Source: Allomuricauda sp. TY007 | GTDB lineage: Bacteria; Bacteroidota; Bacteroidia; Flavobacteriales; Flavobacteriaceae | Assembly (NCBI RefSeq): GCF_010468565.1 | Contig: NZ_WUEG01000009.1 | Span: 146,520 to 181,134, forward strand | Direction: 5' to 3' | Length of the DNA stretch: 34,615 bases | Shown here: one piece after another, positions 17,151 through 24,946 of the stretch | Layout of the letters: every line of letters starts with the position of its first letter | Numbering within the stretch: the first letter of the stretch is position 1 | Position numbers and translations under genes: made by a program | Notes under the pieces: generated by a model | Told to the model about the DNA's origin: nothing | What the model saw: only the letters and a program-made list of their open reading frames with translations | The model's database searches: none

Positions 17151-18314
17151 ATGAAAAATAATATAAGCATACAATTTCTATTGGGACTGTTATTTTTGAT
17201 AGGCTGTTCCAAAGAGAACAATACGCTCGAAGATATTACCGATCGAGGAGGGTTTGTATCGTTCGACGAAACTCCCGAACTCAGCTATAGCGTGCTCAGC
17301 TTGGATTCCGATGTAATCAGTGCACAATTGGTGGACTCCAATGGGAACGCAATAAGTTATTCCCTCTCCGTGACCTACGGAGATGCAACAGCAGAGGATA
17401 TCATCACAGTAACAGAGTTTCCTTATCAATTGGAACTTTCCATCAGTGATATTATTGATGCGCTCGGTCTGACTGAGGATGACATCGAACTGGGGTCCAC
17501 CATGTCCTTTGTGGGAACGGTAACCAGTCCGAATGGGACCTTTAGCGGTGCCTCTCCAGATTTAAATGATAACAATGATAACGAAGGAGGTGACACCACG
17601 GATAGGTCCAAACTATATTTTCCAAACCAGGCCATGGAATTTTCCATATCCTTTTTTCAACCCGCTGGTAAAAAAATCAGGGGAACCTCATTTGAAGAAG
17701 TTCCCATTGGAGCAGAAGACGCTACTTACGACCGAAATGGAAGTAACGATGAAACCTTGGATTTGATCAATGGAGGAGTACCTCCTTATGTAGATTACAT
17801 TGCGGAGGGCAACGGCGTGGATAATGAACTTGGTTTTGATTCCGAATACATAGCCATTACCGATATAAGTAGCAGTAGTTTGGGCTTTTCGGCAGAGCGT
17901 ATCGGGGTTTTCTCGCTGTTGGAAGACTACGAAGCATACCCAGATGGAACACAAGGATTTCATTCAGAAGACGCGGATGGGGCCATCCGTATCACTTTTG
18001 ATACCGTTGAGGTTCCAGAAGGGCAAGAAAACTCAGGGGTTTCTTTTCAGGTGTTTTTTGGAGATTCAAGCTGGGAAGAATTGGACGGCTTACATGCCTA
18101 TGCCAATATTGTCACAGATTCGGGTACAGAAGTTCTTGAATTGGCTAGCATCTTTAGCGATGATGTTGAAGCTGTAGCTGGTCAGTGGTATGAAATCAAT
18201 AGTGGTTATCTAAAAGGAGTCCGTTCCTATCAGTTGGTGATTCAAATACAATCTGGGGCAACCCCGGAGTCTTTTGATATTGACAATGTGATTATATACG
18301 AATCTGAAGATTAA
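17151..18314 (+). CDS. Uncharacterised surface lipoprotein in SusE position
   Basis: A 387-residue predicted lipoprotein (lipobox FLIGC, Cys19) directly after susD (20 bp gap). I do not recognise a named family. Residues about 25-125 look like an Ig-like beta domain (GGFVSFDETPELSYSVLSL). A low-complexity Asp/Asn-rich linker (LNDNNDNEGGDTTD) follows at about 137-150. Residues about 150-387 look like a beta-sandwich, jelly-roll-like domain, with a final SFDIDNVIIYES of the kind found at the end of carbohydrate-binding-like modules. By position it corresponds to SusE/SusF-type surface-glycan-binding proteins, or to a surface-exposed accessory protein for whatever SusCD imports. There is no obvious catalytic motif. 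Confidence 0.75.
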   Translation: MKNNISIQFLLGLLFLIGCSKENNTLEDITDRGGFVSFDETPELSYSVLSLDSDVISAQLVDSNGNAISYSLSVTYGDATAEDIITVTEFPYQLELSISDIIDALGLTEDDIELGSTMSFVGTVTSPNGTFSGASPDLNDNNDNEGGDTTDRSKLYFPNQAMEFSISFFQPAGKKIRGTSFEEVPIGAEDATYDRNGSNDETLDLINGGVPPYVDYIAEGNGVDNELGFDSEYIAITDISSSSLGFSAERIGVFSLLEDYEAYPDGTQGFHSEDADGAIRITFDTVEVPEGQENSGVSFQVFFGDSSWEELDGLHAYANIVTDSGTEVLELASIFSDDVEAVAGQWYEINSGYLKGVRSYQLVIQIQSGATPESFDIDNVIIYESED

Positions 18315-18366
18315 TGTCATTTTTTGATTGATCTTTGGGAATAACTTTGTTCTCATGTGCATTAAA

Positions 18367-18397
18367 AATGTCAACCCCGTTTTTTGGGGTTGACATT
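18367..18397 (+). terminator. Perfect 12 bp stem-loop before the amidohydrolase gene
   Basis: The arms AATGTCAACCCC (18367-18378) and GGGGTTGACATT (18386-18397) pair perfectly around a 7 nt loop of GTTTTTT. No U-tract follows on the plus strand. It may be a partial terminator or an mRNA-stabilising or processing hairpin that lowers expression of the two downstream enzyme genes relative to susCD. Confidence 0.6.
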
Positions 18398-18417
18398 CAA
18401 TAAAGAAAAACATCATT

Positions 18418-19971
18418 ATGGAAAGAAAAATCATAGGTCTCCTTGTTCTTGTTGCCCTTTTGGCAGCATGTAACGGCAAGAGCAAAATAGAAGCGGATAT
18501 TTTGATTGTAAACGGCGAAGTCTACGACGGAATCGAGGCAATGTCCCAATCACTTTCCATAGCGATAAAAGGCGATACAATTGTTTGGGTCGGTCATCAA
18601 AATGATAAAGAGGTGGTCGCTGTCAAAACAATAGATGCAAAAGGACTTATTGTCTCTCCCGGCTTTATTGACCCGCATACACATGCCACTAACGATTTGG
18701 ACAATTCCGAACACTCACATAACAAACCCTTTCTTTTTCAAGGGGTAACAACCGTAACCGTGGGTAACGATGGAAGTAGCCCTTATCCTTTAGCCGAATA
18801 CCGGGACAAGTGCCAAGAACTAGGTGTGGGCACCAATGTAGTTACGCTGGTCGGTCACGGAACCATTAGAAAACAAGTAATGGGGGAAAGTGATCGCGAA
18901 GCTTCTAAAGAAGAACTCGTTAAAATGCAGCAATTAATGCAGCAAGAGTTGAATGCAGGAGCATTTGGCATGTCCACAGGATTGTTTTATGCACCGGGTA
19001 GTTATTCAACAACAGACGAAGTTGTGGCATTGGCAGAGGTTGTGGCCAAGAACAATGGCATTTATGACACCCATATGAGAGATGAAAGCACCTATTCCAT
19101 TGGATTGATACCAGCAGTGCAAGAAACCATCGAAATAGGGGAAAGGGCAAATATTCCCGTGCATATTTCCCATATAAAATGTTTGGGTGTAGATGTTTGG
19201 AAACAAAGCGATTCCATCATCAAAATTGTTGAAGAAGCACAGGACAAAGGAATTCATGTTACAGCCAACCAATACCCGTATAATGCCTCCGCCACAAGTT
19301 TAAAGGCTGCCGTGGTTCCCCGATGGGCAGAAAGTGGAGGAAAGGATTCCCTGTTGATACGTTTTAATGATACAGGGTTAAAGAGTAAGATTTTGGAACA
19401 GACCCAAACCAATATAGCAAGAAGGGGAGGACCGGAGAAATTACTTATCATACAAGCACCGGACACCTTGCTTCAGGGAAAAAATCTGTTGGAAATAGCC
19501 CAAGATTTGAAAAAGAAGCCCGAAGAAGCTGTTTTCGATATTTTAAAACTGGGTTACATTAAAATAGCCTCGTTCAACATGAACCCGTACGATATTGAAA
19601 ACTTTATGGTCCAACCATGGGTGGTAACAGGTTCGGATGGAGGTTCGGGGCATCCTAGAAAATATGGGACTTTTCCTTATAAATACCGCAAGTTTGTTAA
19701 AGAGGACAATGTATTGGATTTAGCTTCTTTTATTAATCAAAGTAGCTCAAAAACAGCCAAAATCCTAAAACTTCCAAAACGGGGAACTCTTCAAGAAGGC
19801 AACTACGCCGATATTATAATTTTTGATCCAAATGCCTTTACGGATAAAGCAAACTATTTGGATGCGTTTCAGCTTTCTGAAGGGTTGATATATAGCATCA
19901 TAAATGGAAAACTATCCATAGAGGAAGGTGAATTCACAGAAAAACTAAACGGAAGAATGTTGAAAAAATAG
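18418..19971 (+). CDS. N-acyl-D-amino-acid deacylase-like amidohydrolase, lipoprotein
   Basis: A 517-residue amidohydrolase-superfamily enzyme with a lipoprotein signal peptide (lipobox LLAAC, Cys18). It follows the D-aminoacylase family: SPGFIDPHTHA with His87 and His89, THMRDE with His219, PVHISHIK with His249 and His252, and the catalytic Asp407 in GSDGG. The known enzyme deacylates N-acyl-D-amino acids. In Alcaligenes D-aminoacylase one zinc is held by a Cys in VGNCG; here that position is Asp118 (TVTVGNDGSS), so metal use or activity may differ. The C-terminal part (GTLQEGNYADIIIFDPN) is the usual composite beta-domain. The signal peptide places it in the periplasm or outer membrane. It follows the susCD genes, suggesting an N-acyl-D-amino-acid or D-amino-acid-containing substrate. 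Confidence 0.85.
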   Translation: MERKIIGLLVLVALLAACNGKSKIEADILIVNGEVYDGIEAMSQSLSIAIKGDTIVWVGHQNDKEVVAVKTIDAKGLIVSPGFIDPHTHATNDLDNSEHSHNKPFLFQGVTTVTVGNDGSSPYPLAEYRDKCQELGVGTNVVTLVGHGTIRKQVMGESDREASKEELVKMQQLMQQELNAGAFGMSTGLFYAPGSYSTTDEVVALAEVVAKNNGIYDTHMRDESTYSIGLIPAVQETIEIGERANIPVHISHIKCLGVDVWKQSDSIIKIVEEAQDKGIHVTANQYPYNASATSLKAAVVPRWAESGGKDSLLIRFNDTGLKSKILEQTQTNIARRGGPEKLLIIQAPDTLLQGKNLLEIAQDLKKKPEEAVFDILKLGYIKIASFNMNPYDIENFMVQPWVVTGSDGGSGHPRKYGTFPYKYRKFVKEDNVLDLASFINQSSSKTAKILKLPKRGTLQEGNYADIIIFDPNAFTDKANYLDAFQLSEGLIYSIINGKLSIEEGEFTEKLNGRMLKK

Positions 19972-20031
19972 CCAAGGAAATGAAAAATTCATTGGTGAAA
20001 AATCAATGGGTACTTCCAAAAAGAAACAAAA

Positions 20032-21366
20032 ATGAAAACTATAAATTTTATAACAGGTTTTTCCTTCGGAAAGGAAATCATCATCATGGTTTTAATGTTG
20101 TTTGTAGCCTGCTCTTCAAGTGAGGGTAGCAACGACGACACCTCTGTAGAAACAGATATACAAGCCCCATCGGCCCCTACTGGCTTAACGGGCGATAATA
20201 TAACACAAACCTCGGTGGAATTGAACTGGGATGCTGCTTCCGATAATGTAGGGGTTAAAAATTATTCTCTTTACCAAAATGGTAGTTATTTGGCAAGTTC
20301 CGGTCAAACATCTTACGTGTTGAACAATTTAGAGCCAGGCAAGATGTACGAGTATCAGGTACTGGCAAACGATGCGGCAGGAAACAAATCCTCATTAAGT
20401 GAAGCTTTGAAGGTAACAACAGTCAGTGCAATTGAGGCAGAACTACAATATGCATCGGGAAATATTGATACGTACCTGCAAAATTTGATAAATAATGTAC
20501 CGGGCAGTGGCGAAAACAGTTATGAAATACCCACTGATAATGATTTGGATTTGTGGAACCAGGTCATCGACGATCTGTTGAGCGACAATATTTCAGATGC
20601 TGTTTCCAAAGCTGTTGATTTCAATTATCAAATTACGGAATTTACAGATACCGATTTATCACCAAACCAAGTGTTCTATGTATTGGCCGAATACAGTTCG
20701 CAATCCAATTATTGGGGCATCTATGTTTTTAGCAAAACACCTAACAAGGAAGATTTGGTATTGATGGCTCCCCACATTAAGTACGATACCAATACGGGTT
20801 TTGAGGCAGTATATTCCTTTAGGAACAATGTGGCCAAAGCACTTCTTTTAAGCGGTACGCACAGGTGCAATAGCACCGAAAGGTCGGAATGTTCCGGAAC
20901 AACTTCCGCTTGTGGGTCAAATGGGGCCTACCGTATTTCTGACATGGCACATAATACAAACTCAGCTTTTCAAGAAGCGACCGAGGTTATAGCTACAACG
21001 TTGCCAAATACGATATTTGTACAATTGCATGGTTTTGGCAAGGATGATGGAGATCCCGATGTTATAATGAGCAATGGAACTACGGAAACCCCAGACACAG
21101 ATTATGCCTCCTTGATCAGGGATGCTCTTTTGGATGAGGATAAAACCTTGACTTTTAAAATTGCCCATATTGATACGGATTGGACTCGATTAAGGGGCTT
21201 TACCAATACACAAGGGAGATTTATCAATAGTTTCCCTGACCCATGCAGCACTTCAGCTAGCAATACAACTGGGAGGTTTATTCATATTGAACAAGCTAAG
21301 CCAAAACTGCGTAAAAACGCTTCTGGCTGGAAAAAAATGAGCAATGCATTGGGCAATGTTTTTTAA
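20032..21366 (+). CDS. Fibronectin type III lipoprotein with a putative metal-hydrolase C-terminal domain
   Basis: A 444-residue predicted lipoprotein (lipobox FVAC, Cys27) with one fn3 domain at about 45-130 (PSAPTGLTGDNITQTSVELN; LEPGKMYEYQVLANDAAGN). A linker at 135-205 is followed by a domain I cannot name with certainty. That domain has MAPH (His248) with Glu258 ten residues on, GTHRC (His277), SDMAHN (His307), QLHGFG (His333) and IEQ (Glu420). Several Cys (279, 287, 294, 405) could form disulfides. The APHx(9)E pattern and later LHG resemble zinc-dependent hydrolases of the N-formylglutamate-amidohydrolase / poly-gamma-glutamate-hydrolase kind, but this is visual similarity only. It follows the D-aminoacylase gene (60 bp gap) and ends at a strong terminator. 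Confidence 0.65.
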   Translation: MKTINFITGFSFGKEIIIMVLMLFVACSSSEGSNDDTSVETDIQAPSAPTGLTGDNITQTSVELNWDAASDNVGVKNYSLYQNGSYLASSGQTSYVLNNLEPGKMYEYQVLANDAAGNKSSLSEALKVTTVSAIEAELQYASGNIDTYLQNLINNVPGSGENSYEIPTDNDLDLWNQVIDDLLSDNISDAVSKAVDFNYQITEFTDTDLSPNQVFYVLAEYSSQSNYWGIYVFSKTPNKEDLVLMAPHIKYDTNTGFEAVYSFRNNVAKALLLSGTHRCNSTERSECSGTTSACGSNGAYRISDMAHNTNSAFQEATEVIATTLPNTIFVQLHGFGKDDGDPDVIMSNGTTETPDTDYASLIRDALLDEDKTLTFKIAHIDTDWTRLRGFTNTQGRFINSFPDPCSTSASNTTGRFIHIEQAKPKLRKNASGWKKMSNALGNVF

Positions 21367-21396
21367 AAAAAGCATGGTAATAAATAGATGAGTTCA

Positions 21397-21468
21397 CCAA
21401 CCTAAACAAAAAAGGTCTAACATGTCGATTTTCTTCATATTAGACCTTTTTATCGTTTTTAGGGTTGG
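21397..21468. terminator. Bidirectional terminator between convergent genes
   Basis: AAAAAGGTCTAA (21409-21420) and TTAGACCTTTTT (21440-21451) form a perfect 12 bp stem with a 19 nt loop, with A-rich and T-rich flanks on either side. An outer imperfect stem (CCAACCTAAA with TTTAGGGTTGG) extends it. It lies between the converging fn3 gene and the PVC-type haem protein gene and can serve both. Confidence 0.85.
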
Positions 21469-21469
21469 A

Positions 21470-24400
21470 TTACCCCTCAGTTTTAAGATTGCTCAAATAT
21501 TCTATTAAATCACGTAATTCACGCTTACTGATCATTTTGCCCATGGCAGGCATGCCCGACGGCAAGTTTCTTCTCTTTTGAATTCGAGAATGGGCCACTT
21601 CTAAAGGTTCAGCATCCGAAGTGCGGAGAACCAGTCCCTCTTCGTTCTCTTCTACCAATAGTCCTGTAACCTCTTGTCCGTTGGTCAAGGTCAACACTAC
21701 GCTTCCGTAACCTGGAGCAATTCGCTTGGAAGGTTCGATCAAAGCTTCCAAAATTTGCTCACGGGTCAATCTGCTGCCGATATCGTCCATGGGAGGGCCT
21801 ACTTGGCCGCCTGAGCCTTTTACTGCATGACAGCGAACACATTGGGCCGTTGGGTTGCTAACAAAAACACTTTGTCCGGCCCACCAGCTTCCTCCGTACA
21901 GGGTTTCGGCATAAGCATCGGTGCCATAGCCTTGACTTTTTAATGAGGCAAGTTCATTTTTAAGCATCTCGGAGTTGTTGTCGGAGGCGGCTTCTATCAA
22001 ATCGAGCATAACAGCTTCATCAATACCACCACGAGCAGCCTGATTCAATAAGTCAGAAAGTACCACTTCGCTTTTTTCAATGGGCATCTCTGCCAAGACT
22101 TCTAACAGTGCTTGTTGTTCGCCAACACCACCTTTGCTGAATATGGGGTTTACAATGCTTGGCAATTCTTCTTTTGTCAACGAAAGTTCACCTATTAAAG
22201 TTACGGCGGTTCGTCTTACTTGTGCGTTTTCATCGCTCATGCCCATACGCATTGCTCGTGCCAACTGTTCATAAGCTGTATTGCCCAATGCGGTTAACGC
22301 TTCAGCCCTGGCTTCAGGCGAAGCATGGGTGCGTAGGAGCTGAATCAATCGGTCTTCATGCCCCTTTAATTGCAAGGCGGACAATAGTTTTAGTGCCCCT
22401 ACCAATACCTCTGGGTTTTCATCAGACAAAAAATCTGACATACTTCCCGTTACTTTATTTTGAATGGGCTCCAAAGGTCTTTCTTTTGCTCCCAAATGAT
22501 ACCCGTCCACACGATCCATTACCGATGGAGAGGACCATGTACTCAGCGCGGCCAAGGCCTCACCGCGTAATTCCGAAGGGATATTCTCGTTCTTGGCGTA
22601 GTTGATCAAATTATCCAACTGCTTTTCGCCACCTACTCTGAGGGAGGCATTGATAACGCGTCGCATTAGCGGTTCGGAACTGAATTTTGGATTTTCCAAG
22701 AGTGCGGCCAAATCTGCAAGTGCTTCTTTAATTCCCTTATCATCGTTTATGGCTCGTGCAGCTTCGGTAACGATAAATTCATCACTATCCCTCAGGAATA
22801 TAGCTACTTCTGGGCGTTTCATTCGGCGAAGAGTCAAAACCGAAGCGATTTTCAAGGAACGGTTTTCGCTATTGGCCAACTCAACCAAAGGTTGGTACTT
22901 TCCAATTCTTGATAGAGCCAAAACTCCAACGTGACGCAAATAAACATCCTCATCAGCATTTTCCGCCAACATATCCAATAGGGGTTGAACGGCATTCTCC
23001 ACTTTGATTCTTCCCAATGCTTGAGCAGCAAAAAACTGTACCCGTGGGTTTTCGGAATCAAGTAGGGCTATCATTTTATCACTTCCTTCAGAATGACGCA
23101 CGTCTCCCAAAACTTTTAAACTTTGTGCAATGATTTCTGGGTCATCATCATTCAAAAGCTCCACCAAAAGGTCTGCTTTATCTGTATCTTTTCCAGCTTG
23201 TTGACCTATTCCCCAGATTGCATGAATTCGGGCCAATTGATTTTCGTCTTCTTGAGCAACCTGTTTTAATTTACGATGGCCCCAAAAGGTGCTTTTAGCC
23301 AATTCAAATTGTGCTTTTTGACGGATGCGCATATCTGGATAGCGTAGCAATTCCACGAGTTCATCATTGTCCAGCCCAGCAAAGTCCGTGGTCATCCATT
23401 TTTGGGTTTCAGCCCGTTCTTCAGCCAAATCGTTTTCCGAATCGGTTACATCCAGTTTCCAAACCCGGCCTGAATTTTTTGTGTTCCAACCGTTGATCCA
23501 ATCGGCAAGATAAAGGGCTCCATCGGGGCCAAATTTTATGGCGGTAGGCAAAATGCCGCTCAACATGTCCACTTCGGAATCGAGTTCGAACGAGGCTCCT
23601 TTTGGTTTAAGGTCAAAAGACCAAATATGCGATAGCGATGGGTCGCCCACAAACTCGACCAAAAAGAATTTATCCACCCAATCCGAACCCAAAGCGGTTC
23701 CTGGGTTAAATAGCATTCCCGTAGGACCGTTGTGATAATTCATAATAGGAGGGATAATATGGGCAGCCTGCCCTTCCCATCTGGGCAAGTATAGTTTTTC
23801 GTCCATCCAAACCTTATAGTCGTTGTTTTTTGGGTCGGTGTATTTGCCATATTGCCAGTTGGAGCGCCATCCCGCATCGGAACCTTCAACAATATGAACC
23901 AAACGTTCACTTTCACCTTGGTGATCTCCATCATTATCAGAAGAAATAATATTGCCATACTTGTCAAAAACAAACTCATGGGTGTTACGAAGACCATGGG
24001 CAAAAACCTCAAAATCGGACCCATCTGGATTGCTACGTACAATAACGCCTTGATTGGAATAGGGATACCGATTCCCCTCTTTGTCGGTAATGTTGGCTCC
24101 AATGTCGCCTATGCCCCAATAGAGTTTGCCATCGGGGCCCATTATTGCACCGGACATACCATGGCCGCCAAACCCAATATGAACCCCAAACCCAGTAGCA
24201 AGAGAGGTTTTGGTGTCAAAAACCTCATCACCGTTGGTATCTTCCATACGCCACATATCTGGGGCGACCCCGACGAACAAGTTTTCACCATCTACGGCCA
24301 AAGCGTTTGCTACATCGGTTACTTCGGTGTGGAAATTGTGTACTACCCGAGTTGCTTTCTCTGCAAGCCCATCGTTGTTGGTATCTTCCAAGCGCCATAC

Positions 24401-24874
24401 TTCTTCCTCTTCTACAGCTAAGTCCCTCCAATCGTGACTGCCATCGTTGTTGAGGTCGGTCAGCCATGAATTTTCTTCACTTTTTTCGGGAGCAAAGGTT
24501 TCGTGCAAAAATGCCTTTCGGTCGGCTACTGTTTCAAAACTGTTGGAAGCGGTCATCCAGTGCCTATAACCACGAATATCAAATTCTGAGTTTTTTTGGC
24601 GGTTGGTCCGGGTAAAAAAGATGCGGCCCTGTGCATCGATATCCATAGCGATAGGGTCGGGGGCAAGGGTATCGGGAGCCCAAAGGTTGAGTTGGAGCCC
24701 GTCTGCAAGTTGAATAGAGCCCATATTTTCAGCTTCAGTAACCTCGTTGTTGAGGTAGGCCGAGTCCAATTCGATTGTTACAGGGGTTTCGGTTGGTTTT
24801 GATGATTTTTTTTGACAGGAAACGACAAAGAGCAATCCAAGAAGGAAGATTGTTCCCAACGGTTTTATATGCAT
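21470..24874 (-). CDS. PVC-type haem-binding protein: sugar-dehydrogenase-like propeller, HEAT repeats, cytochrome c
   Basis: A 1134-residue lipoprotein (lipobox VVSC, Cys20). The N-terminal ~55-480 is a beta-propeller of the membrane-bound dehydrogenase type (ADGLQLNLWAPDTLAPDPIA; AHGLRNTHEFVFDKYGNI; FGPDGALYLADW). Residues about 500-900 are HEAT-type repeats (for example NPRVQFFAAQALGRIKVENA). The C-terminal ~1000-1130 is a haem-binding domain with the attachment motif CVRCH at 1012-1016 and PSGMPAMG supplying a likely axial Met. The architecture is common in Planctomycetes (PVC group) and occurs in marine Bacteroidota. It probably oxidises a sugar or related substrate and passes electrons to its cytochrome; the substrate is unknown. 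It lies 72 bp downstream of the sulfatase on the same strand. Confidence 0.88.
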   Translation of the reverse strand: MHIKPLGTIFLLGLLFVVSCQKKSSKPTETPVTIELDSAYLNNEVTEAENMGSIQLADGLQLNLWAPDTLAPDPIAMDIDAQGRIFFTRTNRQKNSEFDIRGYRHWMTASNSFETVADRKAFLHETFAPEKSEENSWLTDLNNDGSHDWRDLAVEEEEVWRLEDTNNDGLAEKATRVVHNFHTEVTDVANALAVDGENLFVGVAPDMWRMEDTNGDEVFDTKTSLATGFGVHIGFGGHGMSGAIMGPDGKLYWGIGDIGANITDKEGNRYPYSNQGVIVRSNPDGSDFEVFAHGLRNTHEFVFDKYGNIISSDNDGDHQGESERLVHIVEGSDAGWRSNWQYGKYTDPKNNDYKVWMDEKLYLPRWEGQAAHIIPPIMNYHNGPTGMLFNPGTALGSDWVDKFFLVEFVGDPSLSHIWSFDLKPKGASFELDSEVDMLSGILPTAIKFGPDGALYLADWINGWNTKNSGRVWKLDVTDSENDLAEERAETQKWMTTDFAGLDNDELVELLRYPDMRIRQKAQFELAKSTFWGHRKLKQVAQEDENQLARIHAIWGIGQQAGKDTDKADLLVELLNDDDPEIIAQSLKVLGDVRHSEGSDKMIALLDSENPRVQFFAAQALGRIKVENAVQPLLDMLAENADEDVYLRHVGVLALSRIGKYQPLVELANSENRSLKIASVLTLRRMKRPEVAIFLRDSDEFIVTEAARAINDDKGIKEALADLAALLENPKFSSEPLMRRVINASLRVGGEKQLDNLINYAKNENIPSELRGEALAALSTWSSPSVMDRVDGYHLGAKERPLEPIQNKVTGSMSDFLSDENPEVLVGALKLLSALQLKGHEDRLIQLLRTHASPEARAEALTALGNTAYEQLARAMRMGMSDENAQVRRTAVTLIGELSLTKEELPSIVNPIFSKGGVGEQQALLEVLAEMPIEKSEVVLSDLLNQAARGGIDEAVMLDLIEAASDNNSEMLKNELASLKSQGYGTDAYAETLYGGSWWAGQSVFVSNPTAQCVRCHAVKGSGGQVGPPMDDIGSRLTREQILEALIEPSKRIAPGYGSVVLTLTNGQEVTGLLVEENEEGLVLRTSDAEPLEVAHSRIQKRRNLPSGMPAMGKMISKRELRDLIEYLSNLKTEG

Positions 24875-24946
24875 GATTTTTTAAGGTTTGATTCGGTTAA
24901 GGTTGAAAAGGTATGAAAATAAATTTTGCAACGTTTTGTATTGGGA

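Noticed and set aside
23852..24421. A 189-codon open frame on the plus strand
   Set aside because: It lies antisense inside the PVC-type haem protein gene, which has a complete domain architecture; composition looks like a shadow frame.
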